Below, in pieces: positions 33,601 to 41,530 of a DNA stretch of 64,000 nucleotides; position 1 is the stretch's first letter; every line of letters starts with the position of its first letter. Source of the DNA: Pseudomonas sp. S30 (lineage in GTDB: Bacteria; Pseudomonadota; Gammaproteobacteria; Pseudomonadales; Pseudomonadaceae); NCBI RefSeq assembly GCF_016518545.1, contig NZ_JACVTO010000011.1:62001-126000 (forward strand), read 5' to 3'. The translations under genes and the position numbers were made by a program. The notes beneath the pieces were generated by a model. That model was not told where the DNA came from. It saw nothing but the letters and a program-made list of their open reading frames with translations, and ran no database searches.

Positions 33601-35117
33601 TGCTCCCACCACCAGTGCCCGGCCTGATGGCGCAGACCGTTGGCGTGCAGCGATGCCGTCTCGGGCACGCTGTCACGAAACACCGTCAGCTCGCCTGACC
33701 ACAGGCGCGGGCCGGCCTCGGTGAGGATCGGCTGCAGCGCATCGACGTGGGCGGCGCGCTGGATGCCGCGAGCCACCCACTGACCTCCGGCCGCCAAGAC
33801 CGCATTGGCAGCCAGGTTCTCGGCAACGCCCAGCAGATGATCGACCGCTTCATGCCGATGCCCTTGCGCCCAGCTCACGACGCCCTCGAACACCCCCGAC
33901 AGCAACTGCCCGGCCATCTGCGCCAGCAGCAGCTCGTTGACCCCTGGGATAAAGCCGCCGACCAGCCCCAGCAAGCTACTGGCCGCCTCGGTCAGAGCAG
34001 CGTGGCGCAGCAGGGTCTGCCGGCGGTCGAACTCTCGGGTCGGGACCAGCAACGTCAGCGCATCGTCGTGCAAGCGCCGACGCAACTGCAGCGCCAGCGC
34101 CATGAAAGGATCAGTGCTCAGCGCGAGGCTGCGAGGCGAGGGATCGACCTGCGGATCCTTCAAGCGTTTGGCCAGCGCCAGGGAAAATGCCGAGCGCGTC
34201 TGCAAGCCGATGGCCTGTACGAAACGGTCGCGCCATTGGCGGTCGCCGAGCGCCCGACCCAACCATTGCGCCAGCGCTGCCCACCCGTCGAAGCGCCTGA
34301 TCGGCCCTGTGCCGTCATGGGGGAGATAGAGGATCAGACCCTGGGTGAGCAAGGGATCGACCAGCCCGGGTGGCGGCGTCCATGCCCCGCGCAGGTCGAA
34401 GACCAATGCGCCGGTGACCTCGTGCCCGAGCACTTGAAGCGCACCCGATTCGACCCAGCGACTCGCAGGATGCACCGGCGCCTGCCCGGAAACGACCTGC
34501 GACAGCGACTGCGCATCGACGGCATCGATCACGCCTTCAAGCCTCGCCTGCTCGATGGCCAGGAGCAGACGATGACGCTCGTGCTCGGCCAGTCGGTCGA
34601 GCAGCGACGCCGGCATCGACTCGCTCAGGTGCGCCTGATACGCCTGCCCTACATCGAGGTCGCGATACAGCCGCGCTATGGCGTCCAGGTCAGAGGTCAG
34701 CAGCCGATGTCCGGTGGCCTCGACCAGGCCGGAACCGGGCAGAAAGTGAGCTTTGGCCGCGAAGTTGCCGAACAACCGCGCCAGCGCGGGGACATGGACA
34801 CACTCGCTGACGAAGATGTAGGACGGCACGCGCTGCACGCGTCGACGCTCGCGCCATGCAACCTGGCGCAGGTCGAGGTTCAGGCCCAGGCGCGCGCGCA
34901 GTTCCGCCTCCAGGCGGGTACGCGCGAAGGTCTGCGGATCCTGCAGTAGGCTCATGGCCTGCTGGAGCCCGACGAGGCTGCCATGGTAGGCCCGGTAGGC
35001 ATCGTGCAAGGCACGGCAAGCCGCCGGGGATGAGGGTTTCAGCCATTCAGGCAGCAGCTGGCCGATGAAGGCGTCCATCGGGTTGAGAGAACGGGGGTCG
35101 GGGATTGCAGCAGACAT
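30684..35117 (-). CDS. Giant LRR-NEL protein 3: predicted secreted E3 ubiquitin ligase-like effector
   Basis: 1,477 residues from the ATG at 35117 (CGGAGC 8 bases upstream; an ATG at 35168 would add 17 residues that the paralogues lack). The same plan is seen: N-terminal dermonecrotic-toxin-like region starting at MDAFIGQLLPEWLKPSSPAA, hydrophobic centre near 380-450 (LLGLVGGFIPGVNELLLAQMAG, GVVSWAQGHRHEAVDHLLGVAE), LRRs near 1,005-1,170 (LQRLGLSRNAL, LRELRLEGNGL, LEVLDLSSNSL, LARVDLRDNRI) and a NEL domain with Cys1281-Val-Asp1283 (NDRTCVDSVMTCF) as the probable catalytic centre. It should be an active ubiquitin ligase in a eukaryotic host if delivered. Paralogue divergence is substantial, so this is not a recent duplicate. 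Confidence 0.87.
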   Translation of the reverse strand: MSAAIPDPRSLNPMDAFIGQLLPEWLKPSSPAACRALHDAYRAYHGSLVGLQQAMSLLQDPQTFARTRLEAELRARLGLNLDLRQVAWRERRRVQRVPSYIFVSECVHVPALARLFGNFAAKAHFLPGSGLVEATGHRLLTSDLDAIARLYRDLDVGQAYQAHLSESMPASLLDRLAEHERHRLLLAIEQARLEGVIDAVDAQSLSQVVSGQAPVHPASRWVESGALQVLGHEVTGALVFDLRGAWTPPPGLVDPLLTQGLILYLPHDGTGPIRRFDGWAALAQWLGRALGDRQWRDRFVQAIGLQTRSAFSLALAKRLKDPQVDPSPRSLALSTDPFMALALQLRRRLHDDALTLLVPTREFDRRQTLLRHAALTEAASSLLGLVGGFIPGVNELLLAQMAGQLLSGVFEGVVSWAQGHRHEAVDHLLGVAENLAANAVLAAGGQWVARGIQRAAHVDALQPILTEAGPRLWSGELTVFRDSVPETASLHANGLRHQAGHWWWEHTQQSFRVQQRTSGSWHLADPARPDSYGPELIHNGEHGWRLRYERPLEWSAAHEMLWRLWPAARALDAQRLQHMLQVAGLDAAHVRALWVEQQGVPFDLRETLQRFAVDQQVTALYQRLERVGADGLQPFATVLQHLGLANEPAQVQLQTLQRRAAWVQAWLFDDAWRQLTTGSEARLIHRDFPGLSPVFAHEVSRRASADQLEQMAQRQRLPLAMAEHARALLARQQANRMIEGLFLVSDCSARGVELIFALLRRHAHWPVTINLEYRTATAAGQSSVRLYPQSASALRVLVRQEPGVLLCDAQGLRLDEMAAPVSVFEALLQVLPAEHRQRLHWTGPQAALHMRQALQRWLPASRDEILRLVSPGGAARVFRPPQRHGDGRIGYALSGRGRTGAPGERTARDRVRALFPALEDAEVDRYLDGLRSSPSGIFATLLQQEQALRSLDVCLRVWAEGTGAGAVARRRAAQAIRNCWQRIGGPAGGAHGCLALHLEGAALRQLPELPAQIQFPHVQALGLGSLGLSTLPERFLERFANLQRLGLSRNALTRVPPQIARLTHLRELRLEGNGLNFDAADVTVLAGLQSLEVLDLSSNSLSAAVLDVGQLSRLNSLYLRDCGLAEVPERLLWCGALARVDLRDNRIASLPESILQAPQRFRRMLRLERNPLPLETRQRLAAPHTLARPLPEVAQDRVRALWLERLDDQALAQRRDTWMRLAAEPGSDEFFRLLGELIDTRDFRQARAELETRVWSVLDAAALDSELRGSVFDLAANDRTCVDSVMTCFNAIEVRTFLAQVVADASCADRTQALLHAGRRLFRLDQVEAFARRHAASRPDPAQVDEIEISLALRIGLAERLELPGQARLMQFEHLAGVSAGDLNEAFAWVTAREQGPLLGEYLTQRQFWCDHLRRLHAQAYTDAERPFWESLGALDERRDQMGALEYRAEVDTLAEQRRLALDALNLTLTRALLKRG

Positions 35118-35139
35118 CGGCGGGCTCCGGGCTGAGTGC

Positions 35140-35151
35140 ACCCTGGCCAGC
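35140..35151 (-). promoter_or_regulatory. Shared 12-bp motif upstream of LRR-NEL gene 3
   Basis: Reads GCTGGCCAGGGT on the minus strand, 22 bases before the ATG at 35117. It would be inside the coding region if translation started at 35168. Confidence 0.25.
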
Positions 35152-35215
35152 ATGTCTGGCGGCGTCACCGACCTGCAGTTGGAAGCCTGTCAGCGGCAGC
35201 ACCGCTTGCTCGTCG

Positions 35216-35959
35216 CTAGGCGTCGCTCAGGGTCTGCCACAGGGCTGGCGCGCCTGCCGACTTGGCGATGGCGGCCAGACGCTCGCTGTGCGCATGAAGC
35301 TCCTCTTCGCTGGCCGCGATCACCCGACCAGGCTGACGACCGACGATGCGGCGGATCTCGCTGCCAGTGCTGCCCTGCCCTTCGCCCTCGTCACTGCCCT
35401 GGCCGGCCAGCGACAGGCTGGTCTGACCGCCGGTCATCGCCAGGTAGACGTCGGCCAGCAGCTCCGAGTCGAGCAGTGCGCCGTGCAGGTCGCGCCCGGA
35501 GTTGTCGATCCCATAGCGCTTGCACAGCGCGTCCAGGCTGTTGCGTTGGCCCGGATGGCGCGAGCGCGCCATCATCAAGGTGTCGAGAATGGTGCAGTGG
35601 CGGGAGATGTCAGCCCGGTCGTCCTGGCCCAGCAGCGCGAATTCGTTGTTGATGAAACCGACGTCGAACGCGGCGTTGTGGATGACCAGCTGGGCGCCCT
35701 TGATGTAGTCGAAGAACTCTTCGGCGACATCGGCGAAGCGGGGTTTGTCGAGCAGGAAGGTGTCGGTGATGCCGTGCACGCCGATCGCGCCCTCGTCGCT
35801 CTCGCGATCAGGTTGCAGGTAGACGTGGAAGTTATGCCCGGTCAGGCGCCGGCCGATCACCTCGACGCAGCCGATCTCGATGATCCGATGACCTTCGCTG
35901 ACCGGCATGCCGGTGGTTTCGGTATCCAGGACGATCAGGCGAGTATTGTGCGGGTCCAC
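35216..35959 (-). CDS. dnaQ: DNA polymerase III epsilon subunit, 3'-5' proofreading exonuclease
   Basis: A 247-residue DEDD-family exonuclease and part of the replicative polymerase core with alpha (DnaE) and theta. Asp12 and Glu14 in LDTETTG (Exo I) bind the catalytic metals; Exo II appears as VIHNAAFDVGFIN and Exo III as DLHGALLDSELLADVYLAM. The C-terminal ~60 residues should bind DnaE. Length is standard. In pseudomonads rnhA usually lies directly next to dnaQ on the same strand; here a hydrolase-SDR pair separates them. Confidence 0.96.
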   Translation of the reverse strand: MDPHNTRLIVLDTETTGMPVSEGHRIIEIGCVEVIGRRLTGHNFHVYLQPDRESDEGAIGVHGITDTFLLDKPRFADVAEEFFDYIKGAQLVIHNAAFDVGFINNEFALLGQDDRADISRHCTILDTLMMARSRHPGQRNSLDALCKRYGIDNSGRDLHGALLDSELLADVYLAMTGGQTSLSLAGQGSDEGEGQGSTGSEIRRIVGRQPGRVIAASEEELHAHSERLAAIAKSAGAPALWQTLSDA

Positions 35960-36008
35960 GCGGACACTCCAAGCAGCATCGAGTAGGCCCGGGAGTATAC
36001 AGCAATAC

Positions 36009-36033
36009 GCCCATGGACTGATGGCCCATGGGC
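36009..36033. terminator. Hairpin between the SDR gene and dnaQ
   Basis: GCCCATGG-N9-CCATGGGC. It may terminate the upstream minus-strand pair; no T tract, so this is weak. Confidence 0.35.
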
Positions 36034-36067
36034 GCTGCGTAGTTGACAGGTGTCGAGTCGCGCTAAA

Positions 36068-36865
36068 TCAATTCTGCACGCTCTGCACCGAACCGCCATC
36101 GACTCGCAGGTTACTGCCGTTGATGAACGACGCGCGCTCGGAGACCAGCAGGGCGATGGCCGCCGCCACTTCCTCGGGCTGACCACGGCGCTGCTGCACG
36201 ATGCCTGGGCGTTCTTCCTCGAGGAAACTCTTGACGGCTTCATCGAAGCTCACGCCCATTTCCTCGGCGCGCTGCTTCATCATGCCGTCGGTCATGCCGG
36301 TCTCGATGAATGCCGGGGACACCGTATTGCACAGGACCCCGTGAGCGGCTTCCTTGTAGGACAGGTTCTTGATGAAAGCCGCCAGAGCGGCCTTGGCGAC
36401 GTTGTACACGGCCTCTTCCCAGTAAGGCTGCACGGCGTTTTCCGAGGTGATGCACACCAGCCGTCCCCAGCCGCGCTTGCGCATGGCCGGGATCGCGGCG
36501 CGGGCGACGCGCACAGCGGTGAAGAAATCGGTATCCCAGGCTTCCTGGTAGTCTTCATCGGCCAGCGTCAGAGGGTCGCCTTTGGCGCCGGTGACGCCAG
36601 CGGTGTGGACCACGATATCGACCTGGCCGAAACGTTCTTCGGCCTGGCGAATGAGGCCGTCCACCTGGGCCTGGTCGGTCATGTCCGCGGCGATCAACAG
36701 GGGCTCGCCGGCCAGGTCTGCACTGGATTTCTCCAGTTTTTCCTGATCCATGTCGGTCAACACCACGCGCACGCCTTCTTCTGCCAGCAGGCGTGCGGTC
36801 GCCAGGCCGATGCCACCTGCGGCGCCACTGATCAATGCCACGCGTTTGTTCAAGCCTAGATCCAT
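36068..36865 (-). CDS. Short-chain dehydrogenase/reductase
   Basis: A 265-residue classical SDR: SGAAGGIGLATARLL for the dinucleotide, LTDMDQEK with Asp suggesting NAD(H), HTAGVTG, catalytic Ser in CITSENAV and YNVAK with Tyr and Lys, and SPAFIETGMTDGM. GAGGAG lies 7 bases before the ATG at 36865. The start overlaps the stop of the upstream hydrolase gene (TGATG), so the two are translationally coupled and probably act in one pathway. Substrate unknown; possibly a hydroxy acid or ester breakdown product. Confidence 0.88.
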   Translation of the reverse strand: MDLGLNKRVALISGAAGGIGLATARLLAEEGVRVVLTDMDQEKLEKSSADLAGEPLLIAADMTDQAQVDGLIRQAEERFGQVDIVVHTAGVTGAKGDPLTLADEDYQEAWDTDFFTAVRVARAAIPAMRKRGWGRLVCITSENAVQPYWEEAVYNVAKAALAAFIKNLSYKEAAHGVLCNTVSPAFIETGMTDGMMKQRAEEMGVSFDEAVKSFLEEERPGIVQQRRGQPEEVAAAIALLVSERASFINGSNLRVDGGSVQSVQN

Positions 36866-37641
36866 CACATTTCTCCTCGGGAAAAACCATCAGCGATACG
36901 GTGAGCGAAATCGAGCATGGGTCGCGCCAGCGCCAGGGGGGTCTGCAACGGCATAAGGTGGCCAGCCCCCGGCAGTGTCAGCACCAGGCTGTGGGGAAAA
37001 TGGCTGAGTGTCGTGCGCTGCTGCTCGTGGGCGTCGGGCACCTGGGCGTCGTCCTCGCCGCAGATCAGCAAGGTCGGGTACGGCAGGCTGCCGATACGAT
37101 CGCTCCAGTCCTCGCGACTGCCATGATCGACCCAGGCTCGCCACGCCTCGAGATTCAACACCTGGGCGTCGGCGATGGCGACTTCGCGCAGGGCATCGGG
37201 CAGGCGATGGAAACTGGACTCGTCGACGAACTGTTCGGCCTCGGCTCGCGAAGCGGTGTAGCGACGCTGGCGGTCACGGTCCTCTTCGCTCATGGGCTGG
37301 GGACCGGGCGGCGAAGGCGCCACCAGAATCAGCCCCTGAAGGTACTCTGGGCGACGGGCGGCCAAGGCCACCGCGACCTTGCCGGTCATCGAATGGCCGA
37401 CCAGCACGCAGCGTTCGATGCCCAGCTTGCGCAAGCTGGCATCGACCTGATCGGCCATCTGCGAGACGCTGTAGCCTTCGACCTGATTGGCGTCACCGAA
37501 ACCAGGGGTATTCAAGGCGATGCAGCGATGCTCGCGATCCAGGAAGGGCAGCGTCGGCCCCCAGGTGCGGTGGGAGCCGCCGAGAAAGTGCATGAGCACC
37601 AGGGTGAGCGGGCCTGAGCCCTGCTGGCTGTGTGGGAGCAT
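36865..37641 (-). CDS. Alpha/beta hydrolase
   Basis: A 258-residue alpha/beta-fold hydrolase: oxyanion region LMHFLGGSHRTWGP, nucleophile elbow VGHSMTGK with Ser84, acid in LLICGEDDAQVPD and histidine in LPGAGHLMPL. It is likely an esterase, lactonase or C-C hydrolase. It is the first gene of a coupled pair with the SDR. A TCATT-x-AATGA palindrome lies 53 bases upstream and may be an operator. The pair sits between rnhA and dnaQ. Confidence 0.88.
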   Translation of the reverse strand: MLPHSQQGSGPLTLVLMHFLGGSHRTWGPTLPFLDREHRCIALNTPGFGDANQVEGYSVSQMADQVDASLRKLGIERCVLVGHSMTGKVAVALAARRPEYLQGLILVAPSPPGPQPMSEEDRDRQRRYTASRAEAEQFVDESSFHRLPDALREVAIADAQVLNLEAWRAWVDHGSREDWSDRIGSLPYPTLLICGEDDAQVPDAHEQQRTTLSHFPHSLVLTLPGAGHLMPLQTPLALARPMLDFAHRIADGFSRGEM

Positions 37642-37693
37642 CGATTCCGGCCTCGTGGGATATTCCAGTGGAGAGGGAGGCGGCTCGAAGAGT

Positions 37694-37704
37694 TCATTAA
37701 ATGA
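37694..37704. promoter_or_regulatory. Palindrome upstream of the hydrolase-SDR pair
   Basis: TCATT-A-AATGA, a perfect 5-bp dyad in a short AT-rich patch in the promoter region of the minus-strand operon. Possibly a repressor site; not testable here. Confidence 0.3.
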
Positions 37705-37746
37705 TCGAGGTGCAGCGCGCAGACCAGGTGCCTGCGCACGAGGGTC

Positions 37747-38193
37747 TCAGCGTGGCGTGCGGACCTCGTCGACGCCCCGGTTGGCCAGCTGGTCCGCACG
37801 TTCGTTGCCGGGATGGCCGATGTGGCCGCGCACCCATTTCCAGGTGACTTTATGGCGATTGACCTGCTCGTCGAGCAGCTTCCACAGATCGGCGTTCTTC
37901 ACCGGCTCCTTGGATGCGGTCTTCCAACCGCGCTTCTTCCAGTTGGACATCCACTCGGTGATGCCTTTCATCACGTACTGCGAATCGGTGGTGAGCACCA
38001 CGTCGCACTCGCGCTTGAGCGCCATGAGGGCGCAGATGGCGGCCATCAGTTCCATGCGGTTGTTGGTGGTGTCGCGTTCGCCACCCCACAGTTCCTTTTC
38101 CACGCCCTTGTAGACGATCAAGGCGCCCCAGCCGCCCAGGCCAGGATTGCCCTTGCAGGCGCCATCGGTGTAGATCTCGACGCTATCGCTCAT
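37747..38193 (-). CDS. rnhA: Ribonuclease HI
   Basis: A 148-residue RNase H that cleaves RNA in RNA-DNA hybrids. All catalytic residues are at E. coli-like positions: Asp10 ([11 protein letters not shown]), Glu48 (NNRMELMA), Asp70 (TTDSQYV), His124 ([15 protein letters not shown]) and Asp134. Length is standard. It lies downstream of a methyltransferase gene, as is usual in Pseudomonas. Confidence 0.97.
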   Translation of the reverse strand: MSDSVEIYTDGACKGNPGLGGWGALIVYKGVEKELWGGERDTTNNRMELMAAICALMALKRECDVVLTTDSQYVMKGITEWMSNWKKRGWKTASKEPVKNADLWKLLDEQVNRHKVTWKWVRGHIGHPGNERADQLANRGVDEVRTPR

Positions 38194-38236
38194 GTACCGC
38201 CTTCGCTCGCTTGCAGGTTATGGACCACGGACGGCT

Positions 38237-38995
38237 TCACGGCTCGCTGTGACGGCGATTGACCTTGGCCAGCGGCAGGGGCAGCAACTTGCCCACCGGC
38301 TCGCGCCGTTCCAGCGGCAGCGGGCGCAGGCCGACCACCACCTTGCGTGCCACCAGCAGGTACACCCCGCCGCCGGCCGACTGCCAACCGCCGGCCATCC
38401 GTTCCCAGCCGGCCAGGCGCTGCTGCCAGACCGCTGAGCAAAGCGGCGGACGATAACACCCGAAGCGGCGTTTCTCCAGCGCGAAACCCAGCAGGTTGAG
38501 CCAGTCGCCCAGGCGCGACGGCGAGATGCAGCGCGCCTTGCGCAGGACACTGCGGCTCATCAGGCGGCGTGCGCCCCAGGCACTCCAGGGATTGATGCCG
38601 ACCACCAGCAGATGACCGCCTGGGCGCACGGCGCTGGCGGCCTGGCGCAGCAAGCTGTGCGGCGACAGGCTGAAGTCCAGGCCGTGCTGCAGCACCACCA
38701 CGTCGGCGGCGTGCTCGGACAGCGGCCAGGCCTGCTCTTCGCAGACGATCTCGACGCCCGGCAGTGGCGCACCGAGGCGCACGTTGCGTTGCACCTTGAG
38801 CGCCCGGGGCGGCACCCCGGCGCCAGGGCCGTAGTGCACCAGAAAGCCGCCGAAAAAGCGGTCCAGCTCATCTTCGAGCAGTTTTTCCTCCTCCTTGAGC
38901 AGCAACTGGCCCAAGGGGCCGGCCAACCAGTCACGCGCCTGGCTGATCAGTTCCACCCACTCGGGGTCGGCCTGGGCGAAGGCTTGATCGGTCAT
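38237..38995 (-). CDS. Class I SAM-dependent methyltransferase
   Basis: A 252-residue protein with a methyltransferase-11-type core: [31 protein letters not shown] followed by [23 protein letters not shown]. The glycine-rich AdoMet loop is degenerate, which is typical of this family located beside rnhA and gloB. The ATG at 38995 has AGGGAG 6 bases upstream and is chosen over 39031. It is divergent from gloB. Substrate unknown; a detoxification role with gloB is only speculation from position. Confidence 0.85.
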   Translation of the reverse strand: MTDQAFAQADPEWVELISQARDWLAGPLGQLLLKEEEKLLEDELDRFFGGFLVHYGPGAGVPPRALKVQRNVRLGAPLPGVEIVCEEQAWPLSEHAADVVVLQHGLDFSLSPHSLLRQAASAVRPGGHLLVVGINPWSAWGARRLMSRSVLRKARCISPSRLGDWLNLLGFALEKRRFGCYRPPLCSAVWQQRLAGWERMAGGWQSAGGGVYLLVARKVVVGLRPLPLERREPVGKLLPLPLAKVNRRHSEP

Positions 38996-39080
38996 TGCAT
39001 TCTCCCTGGAAGGTTTCGTCGGCCGCGCCATCGCGGCTAAGATGCCCTTACGTCAATGCCAGAGACTTCGGAGCCGGACC

Positions 39081-39860
39081 ATGATACAGATCGATGCCCT
39101 TCGGGCTTTCTCCGACAATTACATCTGGTTGTTACAGGATACCGCCAAACGCCTGTGCGCGGTGGTCGACCCAGGCGATGCGGCGCCAGTGCTGACCTGG
39201 CTGCAGGCCCATGGCGACTGGACGCTGACCGATATCCTCGTGACCCACCACCACCACGACCATGTGGGGGGTGTCCAAGCCCTCAAACGCACCACCGGCG
39301 CCAAGGTCCAGGGTCCGGCCCACGAGTCCATTCCCGCTCGGGATGTGGCGCTCGAGGACGGCGATCGGATCACCGTGCTGGGGCTGGAGTGGCAGGTGCT
39401 GGCCGTGCCTGGCCATACCTTGGGCCACATCGCGTTCTACAGCGAAGCTACGCCGACACCGCTGCTGTTCAGCGGCGATACCCTGTTCGCCGCCGGCTGC
39501 GGGCGCATGTTCGAGGGTACCGCGCAGCAGATGCAGCCGGCCCTGCAGCGCCTGGCCGCACTGCCAGAGCGCACCGAGGTGTATTGCGCACACGAGTACA
39601 CCCTGAGCAACCTGCGTTTCGCCAAGGCCGTGGAACCGGACAACACCCACGTGGCGCAACGTTTCGAGGACGTCACCCGGCTGCGGGCCGACGACCGCAT
39701 CACCCTGCCCTCCACCATCGGCCTGGAACGGCTGACGAACCCGTTCGTTCGCACGACTGAAACATCCGTTAAACAAAAAGCGGACGAATGGAAGGGCTCC
39801 CCCAACGACAGCCAGGTCGCGGTTTTCGCTGCACTCAGGGCCTGGAAAGACCAGTTCTGA
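39081..39860 (+). CDS. gloB: Hydroxyacylglutathione hydrolase (glyoxalase II)
   Basis: A 259-residue metallo-beta-lactamase-fold enzyme that hydrolyses S-lactoylglutathione to lactate and glutathione, the second step of methylglyoxal detoxification. The di-metal motif [10 protein letters not shown], then [28 protein letters not shown] and [13 protein letters not shown] (glutathione-side contacts) are all present, with [13 protein letters not shown] at the C-terminal glutathione-binding helix. The ATG at 39081 gives the standard N-terminus [16 protein letters not shown]. Confidence 0.96.
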   Translation: MIQIDALRAFSDNYIWLLQDTAKRLCAVVDPGDAAPVLTWLQAHGDWTLTDILVTHHHHDHVGGVQALKRTTGAKVQGPAHESIPARDVALEDGDRITVLGLEWQVLAVPGHTLGHIAFYSEATPTPLLFSGDTLFAAGCGRMFEGTAQQMQPALQRLAALPERTEVYCAHEYTLSNLRFAKAVEPDNTHVAQRFEDVTRLRADDRITLPSTIGLERLTNPFVRTTETSVKQKADEWKGSPNDSQVAVFAALRAWKDQF

Positions 39861-39959
39861 GCGCCGTCGTTCCATCGCGAGAAGCTATCCAAGGTTGACC
39901 CATTCGGGTGCGGTTTCTAGAATCGCCGGACTTTTTTGCCCGGAAAACTGTGTACGCCG

Positions 39960-41393
39960 ATGTCTTCACGTAGCCGCCGCACCGCTCATTCCGCCGCCCT
40001 GACGCGTCTGGCGCAAGTCAGCGCCCTGGCTCTGGCCGCCACCCTGGTGGGCTGCCAGAGCAGTCGTCCGGTCGACGAAGCTGACAGCGTTCGCGCACAC
40101 GACTATCAGGCCAGGATCAAGCACCGGCCAGCCCCGCTGGTGATCAGGCCGGTCGAGCAGAAAGCGCCGGAAGATGTCTGGGAACGCATGCGCCAGGGCT
40201 TCGCGCTGCAGGACAGCATCGACGTCAATCCGCGCATCGAGCAGCAGCGCCTGTGGTTCGCCAGCAATCCGAGCTTTCTGGAAAACGCTGGCGAGCGTGG
40301 CAGCCTCTACCTGCACTACATCGTCGAGCGCCTGGAAGAGCGGGACATGCCGTTGGAGCTGGCGCTGCTGCCGGCCATCGAAAGTGCCTACAACCCGATG
40401 GCCTACTCACGCGCTCACGCCGTGGGGCTGTGGCAGTTCATCCCTTCCACGGGCCGGCATTTCAACCTGCGCCAGACCAACTTCTACGACGGCCGCCGCG
40501 ACATCACCGCCTCGACCAACGCCGCCCTGGACTACCTCACACGCCTGCACGACATGTTCAACGGCGACTGGCTGCTCGCCCTGGCCGCCTACAATGCCGG
40601 CGAGGGTACGGTGAGCCGGGCGATCGAGCGCAACGAACGCCTGGGCCTGCCCACCGACTACTGGAACCTGCCCCTGCCCCAGGAAACCCGCGACTATGTG
40701 CCCAAGCTGCTGGCCCTGTCGCAAGTGGTGCTGACGCCGCAGGCCTATGGAGTGAACCTCAGCCCCATTGCCAACCAGCCGTACTTCGAGGTGGTGGCCA
40801 TCAACGACCGTCTGGACCTGAGCCGGGTCGCCGCCTTCGCCAACATCGACGAAGACGAGTTGATCCAGCTCAACCCGGCCTTCAAGAAGCGCATGACGGT
40901 CGACGGTCCGCAGCAGTTGCTGGTGCCAACGGCCAAGGCGCAATTGCTGACCAGCAGCTTGTCCAACCTAAAGCCCGAGCAACTGATCAGCCTGCAACCG
41001 AACAAGGCCGTGTTCCAGGCAGCGCTGGCCGAAGCCAAGGCCCCGGTCGCCAACACCCGCTATCGGGTCAAGCGCGGTGACAACCTGGGCAGCATCGCCC
41101 AGGCCAATCGCGTGTCGATCAAGGATATCCAGCGCTGGAACCGCCTGTCGGGCAGCAGCCTGAAGGTTGGCCAGGTACTGGCGTTGCGCGGCGCCGGGGC
41201 GCCCAGCGCAGCCGCCAGCCGGGTCGCAGCGGCCCAGCAGCGCTCGACCCAGTACAAGGTGCGCAAGGGTGATTCCTACTACCTGGTCGCCAAGCGGTTC
41301 AACGTCGAGATGAAGCACCTCAAGCGCTGGAATCCACGCACCGGGCAAGCGCTCAAACCGGGTCAGACACTCACCGTCTACCTGGGCCGCTGA
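39960..41393 (+). CDS. mltD: Membrane-bound lytic murein transglycosylase D with LysM repeats
   Basis: A 477-residue lipoprotein. The signal ends in LAATLVGCQSS with the lipobox Cys, indicating outer-membrane anchoring. The SLT domain (about 100-260) has the catalytic Glu in LLPAIESAYNP, AVGLWQFIPSTGRHF and LALAAYNAGEGTV; it cleaves the MurNAc-GlcNAc bond with 1,6-anhydro formation. Two LysM domains follow at about 360-410 (YRVKRGDNLGSIAQANRVS) and 430-475 (YKVRKGDSYYLVAKRFNVE) for peptidoglycan binding. It sits just downstream of gloB, as in many proteobacteria. Confidence 0.94.
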   Translation: MSSRSRRTAHSAALTRLAQVSALALAATLVGCQSSRPVDEADSVRAHDYQARIKHRPAPLVIRPVEQKAPEDVWERMRQGFALQDSIDVNPRIEQQRLWFASNPSFLENAGERGSLYLHYIVERLEERDMPLELALLPAIESAYNPMAYSRAHAVGLWQFIPSTGRHFNLRQTNFYDGRRDITASTNAALDYLTRLHDMFNGDWLLALAAYNAGEGTVSRAIERNERLGLPTDYWNLPLPQETRDYVPKLLALSQVVLTPQAYGVNLSPIANQPYFEVVAINDRLDLSRVAAFANIDEDELIQLNPAFKKRMTVDGPQQLLVPTAKAQLLTSSLSNLKPEQLISLQPNKAVFQAALAEAKAPVANTRYRVKRGDNLGSIAQANRVSIKDIQRWNRLSGSSLKVGQVLALRGAGAPSAAASRVAAAQQRSTQYKVRKGDSYYLVAKRFNVEMKHLKRWNPRTGQALKPGQTLTVYLGR

Positions 41394-41406
41394 GTTCACC
41401 CGCCCT

Positions 41407-41444
41407 CACCGACGGATGGGCCTCAAGCCCCATCGCCGTCGGTG
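41407..41444 (+). terminator. Strong hairpin downstream of mltD
   Basis: CACCGACGG pairs with CCGTCGGTG, extended by ATGGG/CCCAT past a two-base bulge, with loop CCTCAAG. There is no T tract; probable termination or mRNA-stabilising structure. Confidence 0.5.
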
Positions 41445-41530
41445 GTCATGCCACCTGCGCAGGCTGTCGGCAACCGCGCTGGCGCATCAACCCGAGCCGC
41501 TGCAGCAGCGTCTCGCCCCACTCTTTTTCC

